Of a stretch of 8,538 bases of DNA, positions 1 to 4,589 are shown piece after piece. This stretch comes from Oscillibacter sp. (GTDB lineage: Bacteria > Bacillota > Clostridia > Oscillospirales > Oscillospiraceae): assembly GCA_017447005.1 (NCBI GenBank), contig JAFSOM010000492.1, positions 1-8,538 on the forward strand, given 5' to 3'. The notes beneath the pieces are model-generated. The model searched no databases, was not told where the DNA came from, and was given only the letters and a program-made list of their open reading frames with translations. Position 1 is the first letter of the stretch; every line of letters starts with the position of its first letter. Position numbers and translations under genes: made by a program.

Positions 1-64
1 CGGAAGACCACTGTCTCCTTTCGGCGACCGCATTAAACCTTAAAAGATTGATAAGGGCAATTTG

Positions 65-87
65 AAGACGCCGAGGGCGTCTTTCTT
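65..87 (+). terminator. Hairpin, candidate intrinsic terminator
   Basis: An 8-bp perfect stem (AAGACGCC at 65-72, loop GAG, GGCGTCTT at 76-83) is followed on the + strand by TTTCTT. The U-rich side lies on the + strand, so it best fits the end of a rightward transcript arriving from left of the window. It would be only a weak terminator for leftward transcription from the repressor gene. The rest of 1-166 shows no tRNA and no convincing ORF. Confidence 0.45.
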
Positions 88-166
88 ACGCTTTTGATAG
101 CTTTCCAAACGGCAGAAAGGGCCACTTTGTCAACAGACCCATTTTGTCGTTTTTAGAAGTGACGTT

Positions 167-1102
167 TCATTCGTTGGGCGTTTCGTCGGCTTCGGTTTCT
201 TTGTCGGTTTCATCCGGATTGTCCATCCACTCGTAGCGTATCTTCAAATCCGGAGGAACATTGGAAAGGCCGCTCACAGGGTTATAGACGCTGATGACCT
301 GACCGTGAACACTGAGACGTTCCTCAAAGGAAATGTCCGCGACATTCTTATCGAGAGCGTGGAACCAACTTTTACCATGGTTTTCACTTGGAGCGACGGG
401 TTCGGCGTAGTAATAGCGGCACAGGATTTTCCCGCCGAAAGGCCATGCGGCGTCCGGGCGCGTCGAAATGAGGTGAATCTTCCTGTTACTGCAAACGTTG
501 GTCGCCTTGATAAAGGCAATGCCGCCACGCGGAATGACCGGAGACATGGAGTTGTCCGGAACCACCACGCCGTAAAACGCTTCGAGCGGAACAACGCCCG
601 GTTCAAAACGCATACGCTTGTGCGGCATTTCCGGCATGAGAAGCGTATCCTCCTTCAAGTCCAGCACGTCCGTTTCCACGCTGCCGTCCTCAAAGGTTTT
701 CTTTCCCTTCAACAAATGGAGAATCTCAGGAAAGTAGACGCCGAGTTCAAAGGTCAGTTCGCGCATCTGCGCCGAAACGCGGTCGGCGGAGTTTTTGATA
801 GCGGCCCGCACCAGCTTCTGCCCCCAACCGTCCAGCGTGGCGAAATCCCTTGCGATTTTCAAAGACTCCGCCGACAGCTTCGCCTTCGTTTCCTGCTCCG
901 TCAGCGCGAACGCCTCATCCATAGAACGGCCCATCATGCGGAACAGTTCCACCAACGTGGAGATGTCCGGCTGTGCGCGTCCCATCTCCCACGCGGAAAC
1001 GGTGTTCTGCGGACGCCCCAGCGCTTCGGCTACCTCTGTCTGCGTCAGGCCCGCCGCCCGCCGCGCATCCCGGATAATCCGACCAATTTCATCTTTTGTC
1101 AT
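167..1102 (-). CDS. S24-type (LexA/CI-fold) phage repressor with XRE HTH
   Basis: 311 residues. Residues about 5-62 form an XRE-type helix-turn-helix (LTQTEVAEALGRPQNTVSAW is the recognition region). A helical linker follows, and from about 170 an S24 peptidase-like dimerisation domain with VVPDNSMSP, Ser185 being the putative nucleophile. Family members bind operators as dimers and repress lytic promoters; many cleave themselves when RecA is active. Here the position where the catalytic Lys is expected reads GKILCRY, with Cys228 apparently in its place. The linker (112-174) contains no Ala at all, so no Ala-Gly or Ala-Cys cleavage site. Start: the ATG at 1102 has AAAGGAGG 7 nt upstream; an in-frame ATG at 1138 has no such site and lies upstream of the predicted transcription start. 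It has its own promoter (1129-1157) and probably regulates itself. The C-terminal 20 residues are acidic and low in complexity. Confidence 0.9.
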   Translation of the reverse strand: MTKDEIGRIIRDARRAAGLTQTEVAEALGRPQNTVSAWEMGRAQPDISTLVELFRMMGRSMDEAFALTEQETKAKLSAESLKIARDFATLDGWGQKLVRAAIKNSADRVSAQMRELTFELGVYFPEILHLLKGKKTFEDGSVETDVLDLKEDTLLMPEMPHKRMRFEPGVVPLEAFYGVVVPDNSMSPVIPRGGIAFIKATNVCSNRKIHLISTRPDAAWPFGGKILCRYYYAEPVAPSENHGKSWFHALDKNVADISFEERLSVHGQVISVYNPVSGLSNVPPDLKIRYEWMDNPDETDKETEADETPNE

Positions 1103-1109
1103 GGGGGAG

Positions 1110-1117
1110 CCTCCTTT
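1110..1117 (-). promoter_or_regulatory. Shine-Dalgarno site fixing the S24 repressor start
   Basis: AAAGGAGG on the minus strand lies 7 nt from the ATG at 1102. It decides against the longer frame from 1138. Confidence 0.85.
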
Positions 1118-1128
1118 CAGCGGATTCC

Positions 1129-1157
1129 ATGATAGCAAGTTGACGAGAAAAAGTCAA
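1129..1157 (-). promoter_or_regulatory. Leftward sigma-A promoter of the S24 repressor
   Basis: TTGACT (1157-1152), a 17-bp spacer and TATCAT (1134-1129), with a TGC extended -10. Predicted start is near 1122, giving a leader of about 20 nt. An 18-bp dyad TTGAC-N8-GTCAA (1140-1157) covers the -35 and part of the spacer and is a candidate autoregulatory operator. Confidence 0.8.
1140..1157. promoter_or_regulatory. Candidate operator dyad at the S24 repressor promoter
   Basis: TTGAC at 1140-1144 and GTCAA at 1153-1157 form an 18-bp inverted repeat over the leftward -35. Nearby are further inverted elements: TTTCTTGC (1172-1179) and GCAAGAAA (1221-1228) bracket the rightward promoter, and GATTGACAATC (1188-1198), an 11-bp palindrome, covers its -35. 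Which of these binds the repressor cannot be told by eye. Confidence 0.4.
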
Positions 1158-1189
1158 GAGCAGAAACTAATTTTCTTGCTAATTGCCGA

Positions 1190-1218
1190 TTGACAATCTA
1201 TTTTCCAGATTCTACAAT
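1190..1218 (+). promoter_or_regulatory. Rightward sigma-A promoter facing into the lysogeny genes
   Basis: A perfect TTGACA (1190-1195), a 17-bp spacer and TACAAT (1213-1218); predicted start near 1225. It is back to back with the leftward S24 repressor promoter, with 32 bp between the two -35 boxes, as in a classic phage switch. However, no rightward gene lies directly downstream: RNA from here would be antisense to 1298-1810 and 1848-2402. It may make an antisense RNA or be a displaced lytic promoter. Confidence 0.7.
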
Positions 1219-1297
1219 ACGCAAGAAAGCAAAAATATTAGTTAATCATGACAGGCGATACTAACCACGCGGAATCCAAAATAGAGTGACGTTTACT

Positions 1298-1810
1298 TCA
1301 GCTACTGTCTCCTCTTTGCATGTCGTGGACGGCTTTTTTTGCTGCAGCACGTCCAACAAACCATGAAACGACGGCGGAAAGCAGAACGGAAATAAAGGGA
1401 ATCAAAACCCACGGAACTAACACAGGAAGCGACTGCTCACTTGTATTGGCGGTAGAGCGCAGTTCACCCCACTTGCTTTGCGCTCTTGTCCAATCCTCAA
1501 ACTGTTTCGCATAATCCTCGCTTCCGGTCTTTACTTCTTCCGGCGCTTCATCCCATAGGCCCGGGTTGCACGTTCCACACGGCTTATAACCGCCGAGCAT
1601 AGCTGCCTTGACAGTTACCGCTTCCAGCGTTTTATTCACTCGTGCGTCACCGGTATGCTTACAGATTTTAGCATGGTAATATTCGTTGTCCGGGCTTATA
1701 TAGACAATCGTCTCACCGGAAATGAGGGGCTTTGCCGTAACTGTGGAAAGAAGCAGAAAAGTGAACAGCAGGAAAAATAACCAGTGTTTCAGGGAATGAG
1801 AGAGGAACAT
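1298..1810 (-). CDS. Exported single-pass membrane protein with Cys/His motif; possible superinfection-exclusion protein
   Basis: 170 residues, not recognised as a named gene. Residues 1-26 are a signal peptide (hydrophobic stretch at 10-22, likely cleavage after TVTA). Residues 34-83 contain YYHAKIC and GYKPCGTCNP. This matches the widespread small YH-x3-C ... GY-x-PC-x2-C-x-P module found at the ends of exported nucleases and lipoproteins, probably metal-binding (His46, Cys50, Cys78, Cys81). A charged, Trp-containing segment follows (about 88-125), then a membrane helix (about 129-152) and a short positively charged tail. The bulk should therefore lie outside the cytoplasmic membrane. The start at 1810 is set by AAGGAGGT 7 nt upstream; the same frame runs open to 1933, but without support. 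It lies 37 nt downstream of the second repressor and is probably co-transcribed with it in lysogens, which suggests conversion or exclusion. Function is inferred from position only. Confidence 0.75.
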   Translation of the reverse strand: MFLSHSLKHWLFFLLFTFLLLSTVTAKPLISGETIVYISPDNEYYHAKICKHTGDARVNKTLEAVTVKAAMLGGYKPCGTCNPGLWDEAPEEVKTGSEDYAKQFEDWTRAQSKWGELRSTANTSEQSLPVLVPWVLIPFISVLLSAVVSWFVGRAAAKKAVHDMQRGDSS

Positions 1811-1817
1811 GTATGTT

Positions 1818-1825
1818 ACCTCCTT
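1818..1825 (-). promoter_or_regulatory. Shine-Dalgarno site fixing the membrane protein start
   Basis: AAGGAGGT on the minus strand, 7 nt before the ATG at 1810. It places the start directly before a signal peptide, which supports the choice. Confidence 0.8.
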
Positions 1826-1847
1826 CTTGTGTTGGGGACGGCTTACT

Positions 1848-2402
1848 TTATCCTGCCACTGCGTCGGATTTTTCCGACCCAGAATCCGAGGAGACGTCCC
1901 TGCGTCCTTTTTCATCTGCAATCTGGCGGTCAAGTTCCGCGTGCAGTTCTTCCGGCGTCATGTCCTGCGGCAGTCGGTAGAAGTTTGCTTCCGAATGCGT
2001 GGTATTGACCGTCTCGGTAGCGATACGGTCAGGTGATTCACCATCCAGAATGAATCGCAGTTCCCGTTCGAGCCTGTCCCAATCAGACGGTGAGAAGCGG
2101 GACAATGCTACAACCAACCGCCGCCGCCATTCAGAAGGTTCACCGGATAGCAAGGTATCCACTGCATCCGATAACTCATCCTCTTTCGACTTTGCGACGA
2201 ACATTTCACCTTCGCCAAGGCGAAGCCACTGTTCGTTGACGTTGAACTCTTTGCAGATAGAGAAAATCGTCTGCTCAGATGTGTTACGCCCTCCTTCAAT
2301 AAGCGCGATGGAGTTCCCCTTCAGTCTGATACGCTTTCCAAATTCGGCTTGAGTGAGGTCAAGCGTCTTGCGTACTTTTTTGATTCGTTCATTTATAGTC
2401 AT
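1848..2402 (-). CDS. XRE-family phage repressor, no peptidase domain
   Basis: 184 residues. Residues 3-66 are an HTH domain of the kind common in Bacillota phages: LTQAEFGKRIRLKGNSIALI followed by FNVNEQWLRLGEGEMF. The rest is a helical region (75-122) and a tail with LPQDMTPEELHAELDRQI (144-161), with no S24 peptidase motif. It should bind operators between the two promoters just upstream, repressing the rightward early promoter and regulating itself. Start: the ATG at 2402 has GGAGG with 7 nt spacing. A second ATG at 2408 abuts the Shine-Dalgarno site and is unlikely. A phage with an S24 repressor does not obviously need this second regulator. It could be the main immunity repressor, a Cro-like partner, or part of an acquired module. 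Confidence 0.88.
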   Translation of the reverse strand: MTINERIKKVRKTLDLTQAEFGKRIRLKGNSIALIEGGRNTSEQTIFSICKEFNVNEQWLRLGEGEMFVAKSKEDELSDAVDTLLSGEPSEWRRRLVVALSRFSPSDWDRLERELRFILDGESPDRIATETVNTTHSEANFYRLPQDMTPEELHAELDRQIADEKGRRDVSSDSGSEKSDAVAG

Positions 2403-2408
2403 TGACAT

Positions 2409-2414
2409 CCCTCC
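2409..2414 (-). promoter_or_regulatory. Shine-Dalgarno site deciding the second repressor start
   Basis: GGAGGG lies directly against the ATG at 2408 but 6-7 nt before the ATG at 2402, so the latter is the probable start. Confidence 0.7.
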
Positions 2415-2431
2415 AAGATGATGTTTTTCTT

Positions 2432-2460
2432 ATTTTACACCTAAAACTTCCTAAAGTCAA
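2432..2460 (-). promoter_or_regulatory. Leftward sigma-A promoter of the second repressor operon
   Basis: TTGACT (2460-2455), a 17-bp spacer and TAAAAT (2437-2432); predicted start near 2425, leader about 23 nt. One operator-like repeat (2448-2460) overlaps the -35 and spacer, which suggests autoregulation. No terminator is seen after 1298, so transcripts may continue into the S24 repressor gene. Confidence 0.75.
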
Positions 2461-2532
2461 TAAAAATTCCTCAAATCAAAATTTTTCTCTTGACAAATTG
2501 GAATACAGGAAGTATACTGTTCCTGAAATCAA
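2448..2532. repeat. Operator-like repeats TTCCTnAARTCAA
   Basis: Three direct copies: TTCCTAAAGTCAA (2448-2460), TTCCTCAAATCAA (2467-2479) and TTCCTGAAATCAA (2520-2532). A looser inverted copy (TTCCTGTATTCCAA on the minus strand, 2511-2498) pairs with the third to give the dyad CAGGAA-N8-TTCCTG (2506-2525) over the -10 of the rightward promoter. The copies cover both divergent promoters, as expected for binding sites of the adjacent XRE repressor. Confidence 0.6.
2490..2518 (+). promoter_or_regulatory. Rightward early (lytic) sigma-A promoter
   Basis: A perfect TTGACA (2490-2495), a 17-bp spacer and TATACT (2513-2518); predicted start near 2525. The operator dyad 2506-2525 overlaps the -10, so repressor binding should block it. 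It drives the early operon through a leader of about 240 nt. Confidence 0.8.
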
Positions 2533-2765
2533 TATTTTGCACTCCTGCTAATCGATGAATTTTTAGAAGTCTCTAATGTAAAGATGTTTTCAGCGTGATT
2601 CAGAGCATAGACTTTTTCTATTTTGCCGTTTTGAGACAATAGAAAGCATTCTGTTTTAATCACGTTTTTCATCATTTTGTATATGCAGGAATACAACGTA
2701 ATAGTTGCAAATATTGACATTTTTACGCGTCGATGTTAGATTTTCAATCATAAAAGGAGTGAAAT
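2519..2765 (+). other. AT-rich untranslated leader of the early operon
   Basis: Positions 2403-2765 (363 nt) hold no supported gene. The left part carries the promoters and operators. The right part, 2519-2765, is a strikingly AT-rich leader compared with the GC-rich genes after it. Rightward frames here are very short (at most 18 codons, starting at 2683) and lack ribosome sites. A 63-codon leftward frame (2720-2529) also lacks one. No terminator or recognised riboswitch is visible. Confidence 0.6.
2714..2742 (+). promoter_or_regulatory. Possible second early promoter
   Basis: TTGACA (2714-2719), a 17-bp spacer and TAGATT (2737-2742), starting near 2749, directly before the first early gene's ribosome site. 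The -10 is weak (4 of 6) and the start would leave a leader of under 20 nt, so this is tentative. Confidence 0.35.
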
Positions 2766-2942
2766 ATGATGAGTGAAAAAGAAAGAGCAATATTAGACAT
2801 TCTGCGGCGGGCCTTGCCGGGGATGTCGGAGGTACGGAAAGCGTGGCTTCTCGGTCTGGCCGAGGGTATCGCTGGGGAACCGGGACGCCGGGAGTGTGAG
2901 CGTCAGACCGTTGAACGTCCGCGCACGACGGCGGGAGCGTAA
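2766..2942 (+). CDS. Small early protein, 58 residues, unknown
   Basis: First gene of the rightward early operon. The frame begins ATGATGAGTGAA with AAAGGAGTG 6 nt upstream of the first ATG; the second ATG at 2769 is an equally possible start. The product has a helical, Leu-rich N-terminal half (AILDILRRALPGMSEVRKAW) and an Arg/Thr-rich, likely disordered C-terminal half. No helix-turn-helix is evident, so it is not an obvious Cro. No family is recognised. Its position after a strong promoter, its good ribosome site and its GC-rich coding bias support it as real. Confidence 0.65.
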   Translation: MMSEKERAILDILRRALPGMSEVRKAWLLGLAEGIAGEPGRRECERQTVERPRTTAGA

Positions 2943-2949
2943 GGACAAA

Positions 2950-2967
2950 GCCGCCTTTCGGGGCGGC
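2950..2967 (+). other. Hairpin before a ribosome site
   Basis: GCCGCC (2950-2955), loop TTTCGG, GGCGGC (2962-2967), then GGGAGGTGA. There is no U-tract, so it is not an intrinsic terminator. It could modulate translation or RNA processing. The same arrangement recurs at 4197-4212. Confidence 0.45.
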
Positions 2968-2980
2968 GGGAGGTGAGCGT

Positions 2981-3247
2981 ATGGAAGTAAGATTGACAGG
3001 AACCCTTGAGGAAATCACGCGGCTTTTCGGAGAGGACAAAAAGCCGTGGCTTCCCGCGAGCGTCCGGACGCCGGAAGCGGAAACCCCGGTTATCGTCTGC
3101 TACAAATCCAAAGGAAAGTTTGTCGTGGGAATGGGCGCCTTCCATGAAAACAAATGGCATGTGTACGCGTCCGGCGTAAGAAGGGTGGAGTTCTGGCGTC
3201 CGTTCCCTGACCCGCCGTTTGAACAGGACGCCCCGCCCGAAACGTGA
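2981..3247 (+). CDS. Early phage protein, 88 residues, unknown
   Basis: The start at 2981 has GGAGG 7 nt upstream. The sequence is hydrophilic, with a central beta-rich section (TPVIVCYKSKGKFVVGMGAF then KWHVYASGVRRVEFWRP). It resembles the small beta-barrel-like proteins often seen in early phage operons in which a value is displayed or replaced, but no family can be named. The N-terminal part (LTGTLEEITRLFGEDKK) is likely helical. Its stop overlaps the ribosome site of the next gene, consistent with one transcript and coupled translation. Confidence 0.75.
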   Translation: MEVRLTGTLEEITRLFGEDKKPWLPASVRTPEAETPVIVCYKSKGKFVVGMGAFHENKWHVYASGVRRVEFWRPFPDPPFEQDAPPET

Positions 3248-3256
3248 GGTAAGCGT

Positions 3257-3979
3257 ATGGAAACTATGGCATTTCCCGACCCTATGGTATTCCTCGACCC
3301 GCCGCGCATGAGCGAAACGCCGTTCACCACGTCAAAGGTAATCGCCCGGTTCGCCGGAGTGCAACACCATGCCGTACAGCAGATGTGCGCGAAGTATCGG
3401 GCGGACCTTGAGGAGTTCGGAGTTTTCGCATTTGAAATGCGGGCAGTGAAAGAGCCGGGGGCGCGAGGGACGAAGTTCGAGAAGATTTACCATCTCAATG
3501 AGGGGCAGGCGGTTTTGCTGTTGTCGTTTCTCCAGAACACGCCGCAGGTTCGGGCGTTCAAGAAAGCCCTTGTCATGCAGTTCCAGCGGATGAAAGCGGA
3601 ACTGACGCGGCGGGAGGTCAACCGCGCAAAAGCGCTTCCGGCGCGGCGGACGCTGACCGACGCCGTGCGGGACTGCCTACCGGATACCCCGAACAAATCC
3701 CGCTGGTACAAAATCTATACGGACTTTGCCTACCGCGTCGCCCTCGGCATGGACGCCGCGCATATTCGGAAAGAGCGCGGAGCGGACAGAACCGCCAACG
3801 CCATTGAGTACCTGACATCCGATGAAATGAAAGCGGTGGAAAAAGTCTCCGGGCAGATTGCCGTTCTCATTGAGGCGGGAATGAGCTATCAGGAGATTCA
3901 AGACGTTCTGTGCCGCAGAAACGGAGCCGCCCTCCGGGACGGCGAGGAATCGAATACCCCGTCCGATGATGGCCTGTAG
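3257..3979 (+). CDS. Rha-like / ORF6C-like candidate antirepressor
   Basis: 240 residues. The N-terminal half (about 23-115) follows the pattern of phage Rha-type regulators: a helix-turn-helix-like start (TSKVIARFAGVQHHAVQQM), a short beta segment, then YHLNEGQAVLLLSFLQNT and VRAFKKALVMQFQRM, matching the usual 'yhLt.dg...l...f....a..fk...i..Fn.m' layout. The C-terminal half (about 131-225) resembles the ORF6C-type domain: SRWYKIYTDFAYRVALGM, then an acidic AIEYLTSDEMKAVEKV section. Such proteins interfere with repressors or lysogenic growth. The start at 3257 has GAGGT 6 nt upstream, overlapping the preceding stop. Rha membership is a by-eye judgement; the antirepressor role is inferred from family and position. 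Confidence 0.7.
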   Translation: METMAFPDPMVFLDPPRMSETPFTTSKVIARFAGVQHHAVQQMCAKYRADLEEFGVFAFEMRAVKEPGARGTKFEKIYHLNEGQAVLLLSFLQNTPQVRAFKKALVMQFQRMKAELTRREVNRAKALPARRTLTDAVRDCLPDTPNKSRWYKIYTDFAYRVALGMDAAHIRKERGADRTANAIEYLTSDEMKAVEKVSGQIAVLIEAGMSYQEIQDVLCRRNGAALRDGEESNTPSDDGL

Positions 3980-4039
3980 GGGGACAGGTCGAAACGTCCG
4001 CACAGCCAGTGCGGGTAGCGTCACGGGAACCCCGTCGGC

Positions 4040-4067
4040 AAAAGAAACGCGCCCTCTAACGGCGCGT
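4040..4067 (-). terminator. Candidate leftward intrinsic terminator
   Basis: Read on the minus strand, a 7-bp GC-rich stem (ACGCGCC/GGCGCGT, 7-nt loop) is followed by TTCTTTT, the expected form of an intrinsic terminator. No leftward gene to its right is supported. It may stop antisense transcription or be a coincidence of the structured interval. Confidence 0.4.
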
Positions 4068-4075
4068 CCGGGCAG

Positions 4076-4228
4076 ATGGCCCTGCTGACGCCGACGCCGT
4101 TCCCCGTTATCAGAGGACGCCGCGCACGTCGGCTGCGCGTGACGCTCTGTTTTGAATATGCCCTTCCGGGCGTGAACCTTTTCAAGTACATACAAAGCCG
4201 CCGTCAGGCGGCGGAGGAAGGGAGGTGA
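4076..4228 (+). CDS. Possible small protein, 50 residues
   Basis: An ATG frame of 51 codons within the hairpin-rich interval. Its stop TGA lies inside the ribosome site of the next gene, as happens elsewhere in this operon. The C-terminal part (LCFEYALPGVNLFKYIQSRR) looks protein-like, but the N-terminal part is Arg/Pro-rich and there is no convincing Shine-Dalgarno site. It could equally be chance openness in GC-rich DNA, so it is listed with low confidence. Confidence 0.25.
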   Translation: MALLTPTPFPVIRGRRARRLRVTLCFEYALPGVNLFKYIQSRRQAAEEGR

Positions 4229-4232
4229 GAGC

Positions 4233-4586
4233 ATGGCGAGAAAGAGCGAGGTGACGCGGCCCACTGACGAGCAGATTCTGGCGCAGGACACCGTGCGGCT
4301 GGATATGGCGGCCCGCTACATCGGCTGGAGCGTTCCCACGCTTACCAATGCGTTAAGACAGGAACGCGCCCCGTTTGGTTTTGCGACGCAGAATCCCAAG
4401 ACCGAGACGTGGGCCTACAACATCAGCCCCGGCCTGCTGGTGGCCTACAAGCGCGGGACGCTTCCCACCTATCGCCTGAATGAAGTCATTGATTTGGCGT
4501 CCGAAGGCGTGGAGCGCATTCTGTCCAAGAAAATGGCCGGAATGCAGAAAATCACGGACGCCCTTGGTCGGGTTATAGGAGGCTGA
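4233..4586 (+). CDS. Probable DNA-binding (excisionase-like HTH) early protein
   Basis: 117 residues; GGAGG lies 7 nt before the start. Residues about 20-60 read LDMAARYIGWSVPTLTNALR, then a basic turn and WAYNIS, like a winged helix-turn-helix of the excisionase/MerR kind, in which a column-like 'AAryiGvS...l..al' helix precedes a beta wing. A second helical section (80-112) ends in KKMAGMQKITDALGRVIGG. Excision, regulation or replication support are all possible; no specific family is assigned. It sits immediately after the hairpin-rich interval and just before the frameshifted gene. Confidence 0.65.
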   Translation: MARKSEVTRPTDEQILAQDTVRLDMAARYIGWSVPTLTNALRQERAPFGFATQNPKTETWAYNISPGLLVAYKRGTLPTYRLNEVIDLASEGVERILSKKMAGMQKITDALGRVIGG

Positions 4587-4589
4587 ACT

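Larger units (their letters stand above)
3971..4232 (+). other. Hairpin-rich interval between early genes
   Basis: Perfect or near-perfect hairpins follow one another. GGCCTGT/ACAGGTC spans the Rha stop codon (3971-3990, one G-U). Then come CCGCAC/GTGCGG (3998-4014), ACGGG/CCCGT (4023-4035), ACGCGCC/GGCGCGT (4047-4067), CGCGCA/TGCGCG (4121-4139), a GCCC-TTCC-GGGC hairpin (4158-4173, with one extra A-T and one G-U pair) and GCCGCC/GGCGGC (4197-4212). Seven in about 260 nt is unusual even for GC-rich DNA. It may be a structured RNA, a set of processing sites, or an intergenic regulatory region. A weak 50-codon frame lies inside it. Confidence 0.5.

Noticed and set aside
9..21. Possible leftward gene start (AAAGGAGA then GTG at 11-9)
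   Set aside because: Spacing is only about 3 nt and three codons are visible; it cannot be told from chance without sequence to the left.
305..1132. A 275-codon rightward frame opposite the S24 repressor
   Set aside because: It is fully antisense to a convincing repressor with promoter and ribosome site; its product is Arg/His-rich and lacks any domain.
1248..1289. A 13-codon frame after the rightward promoter at 1190-1218
   Set aside because: No ribosome site and too short to judge; more likely chance.
150..2570. 11-base match TTTTTAGAAGT at 150-160 and 2560-2570, considered as an attachment or element boundary repeat
   Set aside because: Short, AT-rich, and with no matching flanks, integrase or inverted ends; an 11-base match is weak evidence in AT-rich non-coding DNA.
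2529..2720. A 63-codon leftward frame in the early leader
   Set aside because: No ribosome site and no leftward promoter; AT-rich DNA gives a plausible-looking product by chance. It would also lie opposite the early leader.
3677..4291. A 204-codon leftward frame over the Rha-like gene end and the hairpin interval
   Set aside because: Antisense to well-supported genes, no ribosome site, low-complexity Arg-rich product; an effect of GC-rich codon use.
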